Notes: generated by a model not told the origin, from the sequence alone. 64,000 nt of DNA from Brevundimonas naejangsanensis (GCF_000635915.2 NZ_CP015614.1:2277501-2341500), one strand, 5' to 3'. Shown: positions 54,183 through 63,183, numbered from the stretch's first letter. Made by a program: numbers and translations.

Positions 54183-55472
54183 CTAGCTTTCCGCGTCCAG
54201 TCCGTAGGCTGCGTGCAGCGCACGCACCGCCAGCTCTGCATAATCCGAATCGATCAGAACGCTGATCTTGATTTCAGAGGTCGAGATAGCCTGGAACTTC
54301 ACGCCCTTGTCGGCCAGGGCGCGGAACATGGTCTGGGCCACGCCCGCGTGGCTTCTCATGCCGACGCCGATCACCGACACCTTGGCCACGTCGTCGTCGA
54401 CCCGCAGCTCCTCGAAGCCGATCTCGGCCTTGGCCGCCATCATCAGCTCGGCGGCGCGGCGCGCGTCGCGGCGGCCGGTCGTGAAGGTCAGGTTGACCGC
54501 GCCTTCGGTGCGGGCCTGGCTCTGCACGATCATGTCGACATTGACCTCGGCCTCGGCCAGGCGGGTGAAGACGTCGGCCGGGGCGTCCGTCCGGTCCGAC
54601 AGGCCCAAAAGCGTGATCCGGGCTTCGTCCCGGCTCATGGTCACGCCGGAAACGATGCGCTTTTCCACGATCTCATCCTCGTCGCAAATCAGGGTGCCGG
54701 CGTGTTGCGGCAGGTTTCCGTTTTCATCCGGTTCGATGAAGCTGGACAGGACGCGCACCGGCACGCGCTTGTGCATGGCCAGCTCGACCGAGCGGGTCTG
54801 CAGCACCTTGGCGCCCAGCGACGCCATCTCCAGCATTTCTTCGTAGGACACCTTCTCCAGACGCCGGGCGCGGCTCTGGATGCGCGGGTCGGTCGTATAG
54901 ACGCCGTCCACGTCGGTGTAGATGTCGCACGGCGCGCCGAGCGCCGCCGCCACCGCCACCGCCGAGGTGTCCGAGCCGCCCCGGCCCAGGGTGGTGATGC
55001 GCCCGTCGCGGGTCACGCCCTGAAAGCCCGGCACGATGGCGATCTCGCCCGCGTCGACGGCGGCGCCCAGCACCTCGCCCGGCACGTCCTCGATGCGCGC
55101 GCGGCCGTGGGCGTCGTCGGTCAGGATCGGAATCTGCCAGCCCATCCAGCTGCGCGCCTTGAAGCCCATGTTGCGCAGGGTCAGGGCCAGAAGGCCCGAG
55201 GTCACCTGCTCGCCCGAGGCGACCACCACGTCGTATTCGTCGTCCGACAGGGCGCCGTCGGCGTACAGGCCCGGCGCAGCGGCGCCGACGCCGTCGGTCC
55301 AGGCCACCAGCTCATTGGTCTTGCCCGCCATGGCCGAGACGACCACGGCCACGCCCTTGCCTCTGGAGGCCTCGGCGGCGACGATGCGCGCCGCGCGACG
55401 GATGCGTTCCAGGTCGGCCATGGAGGTGCCGCCGAACTTCATCACCAACCGGTTCGTGTCGGCCCGCGTCAT
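54183..55472 (-). CDS. lysC: Aspartate kinase
   Basis: Aspartokinase makes aspartyl phosphate, the first step to lysine, threonine, methionine and diaminopimelate. The kinase motif KFGGTSM, the central TLGRGGSDTSAVA and two C-terminal ACT domains for feedback control (from ITLLGLSDRTDAPADVF and VSVIGVGMRSHAGVAQ) are present. ATG 55472 was chosen because residues upstream overlap the divergent ubiG region and are not conserved-looking. The length is 429 residues. Confidence 0.97.
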   Translation of the reverse strand: MTRADTNRLVMKFGGTSMADLERIRRAARIVAAEASRGKGVAVVVSAMAGKTNELVAWTDGVGAAAPGLYADGALSDDEYDVVVASGEQVTSGLLALTLRNMGFKARSWMGWQIPILTDDAHGRARIEDVPGEVLGAAVDAGEIAIVPGFQGVTRDGRITTLGRGGSDTSAVAVAAALGAPCDIYTDVDGVYTTDPRIQSRARRLEKVSYEEMLEMASLGAKVLQTRSVELAMHKRVPVRVLSSFIEPDENGNLPQHAGTLICDEDEIVEKRIVSGVTMSRDEARITLLGLSDRTDAPADVFTRLAEAEVNVDMIVQSQARTEGAVNLTFTTGRRDARRAAELMMAAKAEIGFEELRVDDDVAKVSVIGVGMRSHAGVAQTMFRALADKGVKFQAISTSEIKISVLIDSDYAELAVRALHAAYGLDAES

Positions 55473-55517
55473 CCCTGCGCCTGATCCCCCTGCTTGCATG
55501 GCGGGCGAAGGCGGTCC

Positions 55518-56348
55518 ATGCCTGAGCCCATGCCCGCTTCTAACGACAGCCTCGATCCGCGCAAACCCCAAAGCGATGAGGGTTTTTCACCCTTTGCTAC
55601 CGATCGTGCCGAAGGGCCGAGCATCGATCCTGCCGATGTGGCGCGCTTTTCGGCCCAGGCGGCGCAGTGGTGGGACCCCAAAGGCCCCTTCGCTCCCCTG
55701 CATCGCTTCAATCCGGCGCGGCTGAAATTCGTGCGTGACCGGGCGGCGGAGCATTTCCAGCGCGACGTAAAAGCGCGCGCGCCGTTCGACGGCCTCAGCC
55801 TGATCGACATCGGCTGCGGCGGCGGGCTGATCGCCGAGCCGATGCGGCGCATGGGCTTTGACGTCACCGCCATCGACGCCTCGTCCGAAAACATCGGCAC
55901 CGCCCGCGCCCACGCCGAACAGGTCGGTCTGGACATCGCGTATCGCGCCGCCACGGTGGAGCAGATGGTCGAAGCGGGGGCCGGGCCGTTCGACGTGGTG
56001 CTGACGATGGAGGTCATCGAGCACGTCGCCGACCCGGAAAGCTTCATCCGCGCCTGCTCCAGGCTGATCAAGCCCGGCGGCCTGATGATCGTCGCCACCC
56101 TGAACCGCACGCTGAAGGGGCTGCTGCTGGGCAAGGTCGCGGCGGAATATGTGCTGCGCTGGGTGCCGGCGGGCACCCACGACTGGCGCCAGTTCCTCAA
56201 GCCCGAGGAACTGCGCGCCATGCTGGACGGGGAGCCCCTGAGCGTCACCGGCCCCTACGGCCTGGCCTACGACCCGCTGAACGACCGCTGGAGCGAGGGC
56301 GACGACGTGGGCGTCAACTATATGATGATGGCGACGCGGGACGCCTGA
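55518..56348 (+). CDS. ubiG: Ubiquinone biosynthesis O-methyltransferase
   Basis: UbiG performs both O-methylations in ubiquinone synthesis. The N-terminal [26 protein letters not shown] stretch, the SAM motif [14 protein letters not shown], and [14 protein letters not shown] are UbiG-specific. The length from ATG 55518 is 276 residues (GAAGG upstream); ATG 55530 is an alternative. It diverges from lysC across 45 bases. Confidence 0.95.
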   Translation: MPEPMPASNDSLDPRKPQSDEGFSPFATDRAEGPSIDPADVARFSAQAAQWWDPKGPFAPLHRFNPARLKFVRDRAAEHFQRDVKARAPFDGLSLIDIGCGGGLIAEPMRRMGFDVTAIDASSENIGTARAHAEQVGLDIAYRAATVEQMVEAGAGPFDVVLTMEVIEHVADPESFIRACSRLIKPGGLMIVATLNRTLKGLLLGKVAAEYVLRWVPAGTHDWRQFLKPEELRAMLDGEPLSVTGPYGLAYDPLNDRWSEGDDVGVNYMMMATRDA

Positions 56349-56352
56349 CCGC

Positions 56353-56886
56353 TCAGAGCGGCCGGACCATGTAGCGGGCGTCGTCGCCGTAGCTGGCCAG
56401 CTTCGCGGCCATGCCGGGCGGGTTCTGAACCTCGAAACCGTTGCGCGACCAGAAGCTTGATGCGTCGTTGACCGCGACCAGCGCCACCGACGGCCAGCCG
56501 TCCGCCCGGGCCTGATCAGCCAGACGCTCGATGATGGGGCGGGTGTGGCCGCCGCCGCGCATGTCGGGGTGCAGGGCCAGGTCGTGCAGATAGACCACCT
56601 CGGCGTCGGTCGGGATGGCGTCGATCAGCACGTTCAGCGCCGGGGCCGCATTCGCCTTCCACGGATAGGCGACCAGATAGCCCATAATCCCTCCGTCCGG
56701 CGCCGCCAGAACGAAGCAGCCCTGAGGATAGAGCTCCAGCCGGTTGGCGAAACAGGCGCGCTCTTCCGGATGATCGGGGAAGGACAGTTGGGCCACCGCG
56801 ACCACGCCGTCGAGGTCGTCCGGCGTCATGGCCCGCCAGTTCAGTTCGGACAGCGGGCGTTCAGCTTCGCCCTGTTGAATCGCCAT
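56353..56886 (-). CDS. GNAT family N-acetyltransferase
   Basis: A single GNAT domain of 177 residues is present. The acetyl-CoA pyrophosphate loop is in LHPDMRGGGHTRPIIERL and the C-terminal segment is VNDASSFWSRNGFEV. The substrate is unknown. ATG 56886 is preferred over 56898 because GGAGCG lies 6 bases ahead of it. It converges with ubiG, 4 bases apart. Confidence 0.9.
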   Translation of the reverse strand: MAIQQGEAERPLSELNWRAMTPDDLDGVVAVAQLSFPDHPEERACFANRLELYPQGCFVLAAPDGGIMGYLVAYPWKANAAPALNVLIDAIPTDAEVVYLHDLALHPDMRGGGHTRPIIERLADQARADGWPSVALVAVNDASSFWSRNGFEVQNPPGMAAKLASYGDDARYMVRPL

Positions 56887-56974
56887 TGCACGCTCCATTC
56901 ATCCGTTGGCGTCAAACCCCTCCGCGCCCGACATAGGCGACCGCGCACCGTGCGTCGCCGGCGAAAGACTGCGA

Positions 56975-57424
56975 CTAATTCGCCTTCTTGGGGTCGGGCG
57001 GCAAACTGGGCAGGGGGGCGCAGGGCACGCCGTCGTCCCTCAGCTTCTTGACCTCGGCGGGGGTGGCCTCGCCGTAGATCTCGCGTTTTTCGCTGCGGCC
57101 TTCGTGGATGTCGCGGGCCTCGCGGGCGAAGGCGTCGCCGACGTAGTCGAAGTTCTGCTCGACGTGGGCGCGCACCTGCTGCGCCGCCTGCATCATCATC
57201 GACTGCATCTGCTTCAGAGCTTCAGGTTTCAGGGCGTCGGTCGACGGCGCGGTCTTCTTCGTGCCCGAGACGGCCGGGGCCATCACCTGCTTCCTCACGG
57301 CCGTCGAACCGCAGAAGGGGCACTCGACCAGGCCGCGCGCCGCCTGATCGTCATAATCGGACGAGGAGCCGAACCAGGCCTCGAAGCCGTGGTCTTGGTC
57401 GCAGGACAGGGCGTAACGGATCAT
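56975..57424 (-). CDS. DUF1178 family protein
   Basis: The 149-residue protein has the DUF1178 N-terminus MIRYALSCDQDHGFEAWFGSSSDYD with a zinc-ribbon-like ECPFCGSTAVRK and the C-terminal EKREIYGEATPAEVKKLRDDGVPCAPLP. The function is not established. Its ATG overlaps the stop of the nitrilase-type gene (ATGA), so both are translated from one transcript. Confidence 0.92.
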   Translation of the reverse strand: MIRYALSCDQDHGFEAWFGSSSDYDDQAARGLVECPFCGSTAVRKQVMAPAVSGTKKTAPSTDALKPEALKQMQSMMMQAAQQVRAHVEQNFDYVGDAFAREARDIHEGRSEKREIYGEATPAEVKKLRDDGVPCAPLPSLPPDPKKAN

Positions 57425-58260
57425 AGGGGCAGGTCGAAGTCGCGGTCGTGGCGCAGGGCCGGCACGGAGGCGCGCGCCCGCTCCACGGAGGAAAGGTCCA
57501 ACCGAGCGTGAAGCACGGCCGGTTCGTCGTGGTCGAGCCGGGAGATGATTTCGCCCCAAGGCCCGACGACCAGAGAGCGGCCCCAGGTCTGGCGGCCGTC
57601 CTCATGCGCGCCGCCCTGGGCCGGTGCCAGGATGAAGGCCCCTGTCTCGATCGCGCGGGCGCGCAGCAGCGTCTCCCAGTGCGCCTCGCCGGTCGGACGG
57701 GTGAAGGCGGCGGGAACGGCGATCAGGCTCGCGCCCGCCTTGGCCAGGGCGCGGTGCAGATGCGGAAACCGCAGGTCGTAACAGATGGTCAGGCCCAGAC
57801 CGCCCCAGGGAGTATCGGCGACCGCCGCCGCCTCGCCGGGCCGCACCGAAGCGCTTTCGCGATAGGTCTCGCCGTTCGGCAGGTCGACATCGAAGACGTG
57901 CAGCTTGTCATAGCGCGCCGCGATCGTCCCGCCGGGGTCGATCAGCAGCGAGCGATTGGCGGCGCGCGGGTCGTCCGCCACGCCCGAACGGACAATGGCC
58001 GAGCCGACCAGAAGCCAGACGCCCAGTTCGGCGGCCAGGGCCTGCAGCCCCAGCACAGCCGGATCGGCGCCTTCGTCCGACAGGGCGGCGTCGCGGAAGG
58101 CCCAGCGCTGTTCGAGGACGTTGGTCCCCTCAGGCGTCAGGATCAGCTGGGCGCCCCCGGCGGCGGCCACGCGGATCAGGGGCTCGACATGCGCCAGCCC
58201 TGCGGCCGCCGTCGCCGGCGTCCGCGTCTGGATCAGCGCAATGTCGAGCGTGTCGGTCAC
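57421..58260 (-). CDS. Carbon-nitrogen hydrolase (nitrilase superfamily, Nit/omega-amidase-like)
   Basis: The catalytic triad can be placed: E44 (LTPEGTN), K119 (YDKLHVFDVDLPNG) and C160 (LTICYDLRFPHLHR). These blocks match the Nit1/Nit2 branch, which includes omega-amidases and deaminated-glutathione amidases. Exact substrate is inference. The start lies directly after the grxC stop with no gap, and the DUF1178 gene overlaps downstream. The grxC-amidase-DUF1178 trio is a common alphaproteobacterial cluster. Confidence 0.93.
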   Translation of the reverse strand: MTDTLDIALIQTRTPATAAAGLAHVEPLIRVAAAGGAQLILTPEGTNVLEQRWAFRDAALSDEGADPAVLGLQALAAELGVWLLVGSAIVRSGVADDPRAANRSLLIDPGGTIAARYDKLHVFDVDLPNGETYRESASVRPGEAAAVADTPWGGLGLTICYDLRFPHLHRALAKAGASLIAVPAAFTRPTGEAHWETLLRARAIETGAFILAPAQGGAHEDGRQTWGRSLVVGPWGEIISRLDHDEPAVLHARLDLSSVERARASVPALRHDRDFDLPL

Positions 58261-58518
58261 CTAGGCCGCCAGCAAGGCGTCCAGCTCGCCCTTGCGGTCC
58301 AGGGCGTGGATGTCGTCCGAGCCGCCGACGTGTTTCCCGTCGATGAAGATCTGCGGGAAGGTGGCGGCGCCGCCCGAGCGCTGGACCATTTCGGCCTTCT
58401 TCTCGGGGTCGTTGGAGGCGACGATGTTGGTATAGGCCGCGCCCTTGCTGTCCAGCAGGGCCATGGCGCGGATGCAGTAGGGGCAGCCGGGTTTGGTGTA
58501 GAGAACGACTTCGGCCAA
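58261..58518 (-). CDS. grxC: Glutaredoxin 3
   Basis: This small (85-residue) dithiol glutaredoxin has the active site C12-P-Y-C15 and the glutathione-binding TFPQIFIDGKHVGGSDD. It reduces protein disulfides and supports ribonucleotide reductase. It is the first gene of the grxC-amidase-DUF1178 transcript, downstream of comF. Confidence 0.97.
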   Translation of the reverse strand: MAEVVLYTKPGCPYCIRAMALLDSKGAAYTNIVASNDPEKKAEMVQRSGGAATFPQIFIDGKHVGGSDDIHALDRKGELDALLAA

Positions 58519-58553
58519 GGGAGACTCCTAAAGGCTGAGGGGAAGGTTCTCTT

Positions 58554-59360
58554 TCATTTAGGCGGTTCTCGCGCGTTTTTCACCCTCGCGATGACGGCCA
58601 GGTCGACGGCGCGCGCTCCGGCCTCCATCAGGACCCGCGCGCAGGCCTCTGCGGTGGCCCCCGTCGTCAGCACGTCGTCGACCAGGAGCAGGCGCCGTCC
58701 CTTGATGCGTCGCCGCCCGGCCTCGGTCACAGCGAAGGCCGCCTTGACGTTCAGCCGCCGCCCGCGCGCGGACTTGCCGCCCTGGCTGGCGGTCGGCATG
58801 GGGCGGATCAGGGCGTCGGGCAGGTAGTCGAGCCGCGCCGCGCGGGCCAGCGGCCGGGCGATCTCGGCGGCCTGATTGAAGCGACGCGACAGCAGGCGGG
58901 CGCGGTGCAGGGGCACAGGGACCACGGCGTCCGCCGTCTCGATCAGGGGCGCGGCCGAGCGGCTGATCCAGCGGGCGAACAGGGGGGCGAACTGCTGCTG
59001 GTCGCCGTGCTTGAACTTCAGGATGATCCCGCGCGACGCCTCGTCATAGACGCAGGCCGCCCGCGCCCGATTGAAGGCGTAGGGGCTGGCGATGCAGGCC
59101 GCGCACCGATCCGCCGCGAAGTCGCCGCCGTCGCATTCAAACGCGGCGCCGCAGCCGTCGCACACCGGCGCCTCCAGAAAGGCCACCCGGCTCCAGGCGT
59201 CGGGCGAAAGGCCGGCGGACGCCGCCGCCTCGCGGCTGTCGTGGGCGAGCGGCGGCAGCAGAATATCCAGCAGGCCCCGGCCCGCATCGCGTGCGCCGGA
59301 TGCTAAAGGCCCCCCGACGCCTTTCAATCGACCTCGCCAGCCCCCATCCTGAACCGACAT
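58554..59360 (-). CDS. ComF family phosphoribosyltransferase-like protein
   Basis: ComF proteins carry a four-Cys zinc site (CDGCGAAFECDGGDFAADRC, then AAC) and a phosphoribosyltransferase fold with VPVPLHRARLLSRRFNQA and LLVDDVLTTGATAEA. They are linked to DNA uptake in naturally competent species. The length from ATG 59360 is 268 residues. A strong GGAGG-rich ribosome site lies upstream, inside the divergent methyltransferase gene, and the two start codons overlap by two bases. Confidence 0.92.
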   Translation of the reverse strand: MSVQDGGWRGRLKGVGGPLASGARDAGRGLLDILLPPLAHDSREAAASAGLSPDAWSRVAFLEAPVCDGCGAAFECDGGDFAADRCAACIASPYAFNRARAACVYDEASRGIILKFKHGDQQQFAPLFARWISRSAAPLIETADAVVPVPLHRARLLSRRFNQAAEIARPLARAARLDYLPDALIRPMPTASQGGKSARGRRLNVKAAFAVTEAGRRRIKGRRLLLVDDVLTTGATAEACARVLMEAGARAVDLAVIARVKNAREPPK

Positions 59361-60255
59361 GAGCGCCCCCTCTCCCTCCTCCGGTCCCCCGATCATCTTC
59401 GACGCCGCCCGCCGAGCCGCGCGTCTGAGCCGCGCCGAGCGACGCTTCCCCGACGCCGACTTCCTGCATCTGCGCGCCGCCGACAATGCGGTGAACAGCC
59501 TCGAAGTGATCCTGCGCGAGTTTCAAACGCCCGTCGACCTGTCGCCCCACCCCGGCGTCTTCGCCCGCGCCCTGGCCGACAGCCCGGCGCGCGAACGGGT
59601 GGCTGAGGTCCGCGCTGTCGGCTCGACGGCCGAACGCGCCGCGCCCGGCGCGGAGCCGCTGGGGCTGGAGGACGGATCAGCCGATCTGATCATCAATCTT
59701 CTGGGCCTGCACTGGGCCAACGACCTGCCCGGCGCGCTGAGCCAGATCCGCCGTGCGCTGAAGCCGGACGGTCTGTTCGTCGCCAGCCTGTTCGGGGCGG
59801 CGACGCTGAAGGAGTTGCGCGGCGTGCTGACCGAGGCGGAGCTGGAGGTCAACGGCGGCGCCCAGGCGCGCGTCTCGCCCTTCGCCGACGGCTTCGACGG
59901 GGCGGCCCTGCTGCAACGGGCCGGGTTCGCCCTGCCGGTGACGGACGTGGACCGCGTGACCGTGCGCTATGGCGATCCCTTCGCCCTGATGCGCGACCTG
60001 CGGGCGATGGGCGAGACCAATGTGCTGGCCGGGCCCATTCGACCGCTGAGCCGCGCCGTGCTGGCTCGCGCGGCCCAGCTCTACGCCGAGCGCCACGCCG
60101 AGGCGGACGGACGCATCCCCGCCACCTTCGAAATGGTTCACCTGGCCGGGTGGGCGCCGCACGAGAGCCAACAGAAGCCCGCCAAGCGCGGCTCGGCAAA
60201 GACGCGTCTGGCCGATGCGTTGGGCGTCAGGGAGCAGACCGGCGAGGAAGGCTGA
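59359..60255 (+). CDS. NDUFAF5-like methyltransferase-fold protein (possible complex I assembly factor)
   Basis: The protein matches the NDUFAF5/C20orf7 group block by block: LIINLLGLHWANDLPGALSQIRRALKPDG, SLFGAATLKELR, RVSPFADGFDGAALLQRAGF, DLRAMGETNVL and the C-terminal HESQQKPAKRGSA. In mitochondria NDUFAF5 hydroxylates an arginine of a complex I subunit; the same role here is inference. The SAM motif I is degenerate (VDLSPHPGVFARAL for the usual DLGxGxG). The length is 298 residues. Its start codon overlaps that of comF. Confidence 0.9.
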   Translation: MSAPSPSSGPPIIFDAARRAARLSRAERRFPDADFLHLRAADNAVNSLEVILREFQTPVDLSPHPGVFARALADSPARERVAEVRAVGSTAERAAPGAEPLGLEDGSADLIINLLGLHWANDLPGALSQIRRALKPDGLFVASLFGAATLKELRGVLTEAELEVNGGAQARVSPFADGFDGAALLQRAGFALPVTDVDRVTVRYGDPFALMRDLRAMGETNVLAGPIRPLSRAVLARAAQLYAERHAEADGRIPATFEMVHLAGWAPHESQQKPAKRGSAKTRLADALGVREQTGEEG

Positions 60256-60258
60256 CCG

Positions 60259-60435
60259 TCAGCTTCCGGCGGCGAGCACGAACTGGCTGACCTTGCCGTA
60301 AATCACTTCCATCCGCCCGGAGAAGGCGCCGAGCGCGGCCAGAACCACCATGCCGATCAGGCCGCAGATCAGGCCGTATTCGACAGCGGTGGCGCCGCCT
60401 TCGTCGCGGAGCAGCCGGTGGATGAAACCCTTCAC
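60259..60435 (-). CDS. Flp/Fap-type pilin
   Basis: This 58-residue gene starts with GTG at 60435, which has GGGGAGG seven bases upstream. The product begins with a basic leader (MKGFIHRLLRDEGG) and continues ATAVEYGLICGLIGMVVLAALGAF, the type IVb prepilin signature with cleavage after the glycine and the conserved Glu five residues on. The tail is short (GKVSQFVLAAGS). No cpa/tad genes are adjacent, so it is an orphan pilin that would need an assembly system elsewhere. Confidence 0.88.
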   Translation of the reverse strand: MKGFIHRLLRDEGGATAVEYGLICGLIGMVVLAALGAFSGRMEVIYGKVSQFVLAAGS

Positions 60436-60461
60436 GCCCGGCCTCCCCTGTCGTCGGCCCG

Positions 60462-60878
60462 TCAGAGCAGATCGCGCAACCAGGCGATCAGCGGTTCATC
60501 GGCCGGAGGCATGGGATAAGCCGACAGCTTGTCCGGCTTCACCCAGGCCAGGCCCGCATGCTCGCGCGCCTCGACCATGCCGGACCAGCGCCGGCACAGA
60601 TATAGTGGCATCAACAGGTGAAACGATTCGTAAGCGTGACTGGTAAACACGAAGGGGGCCAGGCAGGCCTCCTTCACGTCGATGCCCAGTTCTTCCTTCA
60701 GCTCGCGGATCAGGGCCGTCTCGGGCCGTTCGCCCGGCTCGACCTTGCCGCCGGGGAATTCCCACAGACCCGCCAACTGCTTGCCCTCGGGGCGTTTGGC
60801 GATCAGCACCCGGCCGTCCGGATCGATCAGGGCGACGGCGACGACGAGGACGGTGGGAACGGCGGGCGTCTCGCTCAC
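60462..60878 (-). CDS. mutT: 8-oxo-dGTP diphosphatase MutT (Nudix)
   Basis: MutT removes oxidised dGTP from the nucleotide pool. The Nudix box is GGKVEPGERPETALIRELKE followed by ELGI, preceded by the MutT-type AGLWEFPG and RVLIAKRPEGKQ. The length is 138 residues. Its GTG start overlaps the argJ stop (GTGA), as often seen in alphaproteobacteria. Confidence 0.95.
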   Translation of the reverse strand: MSETPAVPTVLVVAVALIDPDGRVLIAKRPEGKQLAGLWEFPGGKVEPGERPETALIRELKEELGIDVKEACLAPFVFTSHAYESFHLLMPLYLCRRWSGMVEAREHAGLAWVKPDKLSAYPMPPADEPLIAWLRDLL

Positions 60879-62263
60879 GAGCGGTAGTCTCCGTTGATCT
60901 CGATGTAGCGTTTGGTCAGGTCGCAGGTCCAGACGGTGGCCGAGGCGCGCCCCGAGCCGACATGAACGGTGATGTCGATCTCGTCGTTCTTCATATAGGC
61001 GCTCATGACCGCCTCGTCGTAGTCAGGCGACGGGGCGCCGTCGACGGCGGCGACGTGGGGACCGAAGCGGATGGCGAGACGGTCGCGGTCGACCGCCTCC
61101 TCCGTCTTGCCCACAGCCATGACGATGCGGCCCCAGTTGGCGTCCTCGCCGGCGATGGCGGTCTTGACCAGCGGGCTGTCGGCAATCGACTTGGCCAGTT
61201 TGCGCGCCGAGGCGGGCGAAGCGGCGCCCTCGACCATCACCTTGACGAACTTGGTCGCGCCCTCGCCGTCCTTGACCAGTTGGTGAGCCAGATCCAGCAT
61301 GACGGCGTCCAGCGCCGCCGAGAATTCCTTCAGGCGGCGGTCGCCGACGCGGCCGATGCGCGGCGCGCCGGACGCGCCCGTGGCGAACAGCAGCGCCGTG
61401 TCATTGGTGGAGGTGTCGCCGTCTACGGTGACGCTGTTGAAGGTGGTGCGGACGTGCAGGTTCAACAGCGCCTTCAGCACCGGCGGGGCGATGTCGGCGT
61501 CGGTGACGATAAAGGCCAGCATGGTCGCCATGTCCGGCGCGATCATGCCCGAGCCCTTGGCGATACCGGCGATGCGGACCTTGACGCCCTCGATCTCACA
61601 TTCTGCGTAAGAGCCCTTGGGGAAGGTGTCCGTGGTCATGATGCCCAGACCGGCCCTGGCCCAGTTGTCGGCTTTCAAACCGGCCTGAACCTCGGGCAGG
61701 CGAGCGGTGATCTTCTTGTCGTCCAGCACCACGCCGATGACGCCGGTCGAGGCCAGCATGACGTCCCGCTGGCGGCAACCAAAGCGTTTGGCGAACGTCG
61801 ACGCCGTGCGACGCGCGGCATCGGCGCCCGCCTTGCCGGTGAAGGCGTTGGCGCAGCCGGCGTTGACGATCAGCGCCCGGACCTCTTCGCCGCCCTTGTC
61901 GGCGTCCAGCTGGCGCTTGCACCAGTCGACCGGGGCCGAGCCGACCTTGTGCCGGGTGAAGACGCCCGCGCACGACGCGCCTTCGGGAAAGTGAAAGACC
62001 ACCAGATCGTCGCGCTCATGCTTGTAGAAGCCCGCGCGCGCGGTCGCGATCTCGACCCCGCCGATCGGCGCGATGGCCGGAAAGGGCACGGCCAGCGGCG
62101 AGATCATCAGTCCCGGCTTGCCCGGCGCCGAGGCGGCCTTGGACGGCGTCGACCCGGCCGACTGGGCCGCGCGTTTCAGGGCCGAGGCCAGGGGGTCTAG
62201 CGCCTTCTCGATGGCGGTTTCGATCTTCTTGCCGGTCGAGGCGGACTTGGGCGGCTGGCTCAT
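60875..62263 (-). CDS. argJ: Bifunctional glutamate N-acetyltransferase / N-acetylglutamate synthase
   Basis: ArgJ recycles acetyl groups in arginine synthesis. The precursor cleaves itself between A246 and T247 in GMIAPDMATMLAF, giving alpha and beta chains. TFNSVTVDGDTSTNDT and the C-terminal GDYRS are further family marks. The first ~52 residues are Ala/Lys-rich and precede the normal start region at GLMISPLAVPFP. The ATG at 62263 overlaps the PPIase stop (ATGA), which supports the long form. The length is 462 residues. Confidence 0.97.
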   Translation of the reverse strand: MSQPPKSASTGKKIETAIEKALDPLASALKRAAQSAGSTPSKAASAPGKPGLMISPLAVPFPAIAPIGGVEIATARAGFYKHERDDLVVFHFPEGASCAGVFTRHKVGSAPVDWCKRQLDADKGGEEVRALIVNAGCANAFTGKAGADAARRTASTFAKRFGCRQRDVMLASTGVIGVVLDDKKITARLPEVQAGLKADNWARAGLGIMTTDTFPKGSYAECEIEGVKVRIAGIAKGSGMIAPDMATMLAFIVTDADIAPPVLKALLNLHVRTTFNSVTVDGDTSTNDTALLFATGASGAPRIGRVGDRRLKEFSAALDAVMLDLAHQLVKDGEGATKFVKVMVEGAASPASARKLAKSIADSPLVKTAIAGEDANWGRIVMAVGKTEEAVDRDRLAIRFGPHVAAVDGAPSPDYDEAVMSAYMKNDEIDITVHVGSGRASATVWTCDLTKRYIEINGDYRS

Positions 62264-63183
62264 GTGGCGTTTCCGGCGGCGGGAGGAACGGTGACTTTAT
62301 CGGCGGGCGTGGAGGCAGGCGAAGACGCCTTTGCGTCGTTCAGGGTGATTTCCACCTCGGCCTTGCCGCGAAGTTGCTCGAGCAATTGGCGCACGCCTTC
62401 ATAGGTCAGATAGCGGACGATCTGGGGACGGGCCTGCTCCGGCGTCGGCGGCGTCTCGACGCGTCGGTCTTCGACCTTGAGCACGGCCCAGCCGGTCTCG
62501 GTCTGGATCGGACCGACGACCTGGCCCGGCGTCTTGCCCTGCAGGGCCGTCGCATAGGCCCCCGGCAGAACGTCGAGCGTCGAATAGCCTAGATCGCCGC
62601 CGGAATAGCGGGTGGCGTCGTCGATGGAGCGTTGGGCTGCCACGGCCTCGAACGCCGCCCCCTGCCCCAGCACGCCGAGCACGGCGTCGGCCTGCTCCCT
62701 CGTCGGGGCCAGGATCAGGCGCACGCGGACCTCTTCGGTGGCGCGCGCCAGACGCTGCTGCTCGGCGTAGAGGCGTTCGACCGCCTGTTCCGAAACAGCG
62801 CCGGAGACCACCTTTTCCACCAGCATGTCGCCCAGGATGCGTTCGCGCACGGCCTGCAGGCGACGCTGGGCGGCCGGGCTGGAATCCAGGCCGCGACGCT
62901 CGGCCTCGGCCGCCAGCAGCTTCTGATCCACTACCTCGTCCATCACCCGGCGAAACAGTTCGGAGGAGACATCCAGCGGGTCGTCCTCGCCGATCAGCCC
63001 TTGCGCCACCGCCTCGCGCCGCACGTCCGAGGCCCAGACGGCGCGGTCATTGACCCTGGCCACCACCCGGTCGTTCTTTTCCGGCGCAGCCTCGTCGCCG
63101 CCGCGCCCGCAGGCGGCCACGCCCATCGCCAGCCCGACGGCGGCGACCAGAAACAGGCTGGTGAGGGGACGCCGCGCTCGCAT
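62260..63183 (-). CDS. Peptidylprolyl isomerase lipoprotein (SurA/parvulin-like)
   Basis: A signal peptide with lipobox (LVAAVGLAMGVAAC) anchors a 307-residue periplasmic foldase. A SurA-N-like helical region (VVARVNDRAVWASDVRREAVAQG... DEVVDQKLLAAEAERRGL) is followed by a parvulin domain (VRLILAPTREQADAVLGVL... DLGYSTLDVLPGAYATALQGKTPGQVVGPIQTETGWAVLKVEDRR). It diverges from secA, so folding and export genes are neighbours. argJ and mutT follow in the same transcript. Confidence 0.92.
   Translation of the reverse strand: MRARRPLTSLFLVAAVGLAMGVAACGRGGDEAAPEKNDRVVARVNDRAVWASDVRREAVAQGLIGEDDPLDVSSELFRRVMDEVVDQKLLAAEAERRGLDSSPAAQRRLQAVRERILGDMLVEKVVSGAVSEQAVERLYAEQQRLARATEEVRVRLILAPTREQADAVLGVLGQGAAFEAVAAQRSIDDATRYSGGDLGYSTLDVLPGAYATALQGKTPGQVVGPIQTETGWAVLKVEDRRVETPPTPEQARPQIVRYLTYEGVRQLLEQLRGKAEVEITLNDAKASSPASTPADKVTVPPAAGNAT

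Noticed and set aside
52262..54265. Long plus-strand open frame (667 codons) opposite ptsP
   Set aside because: Shadow of the conserved ptsP frame; similar shadows opposite atpD, atpA, lpdA and argJ were dismissed for the same reason.
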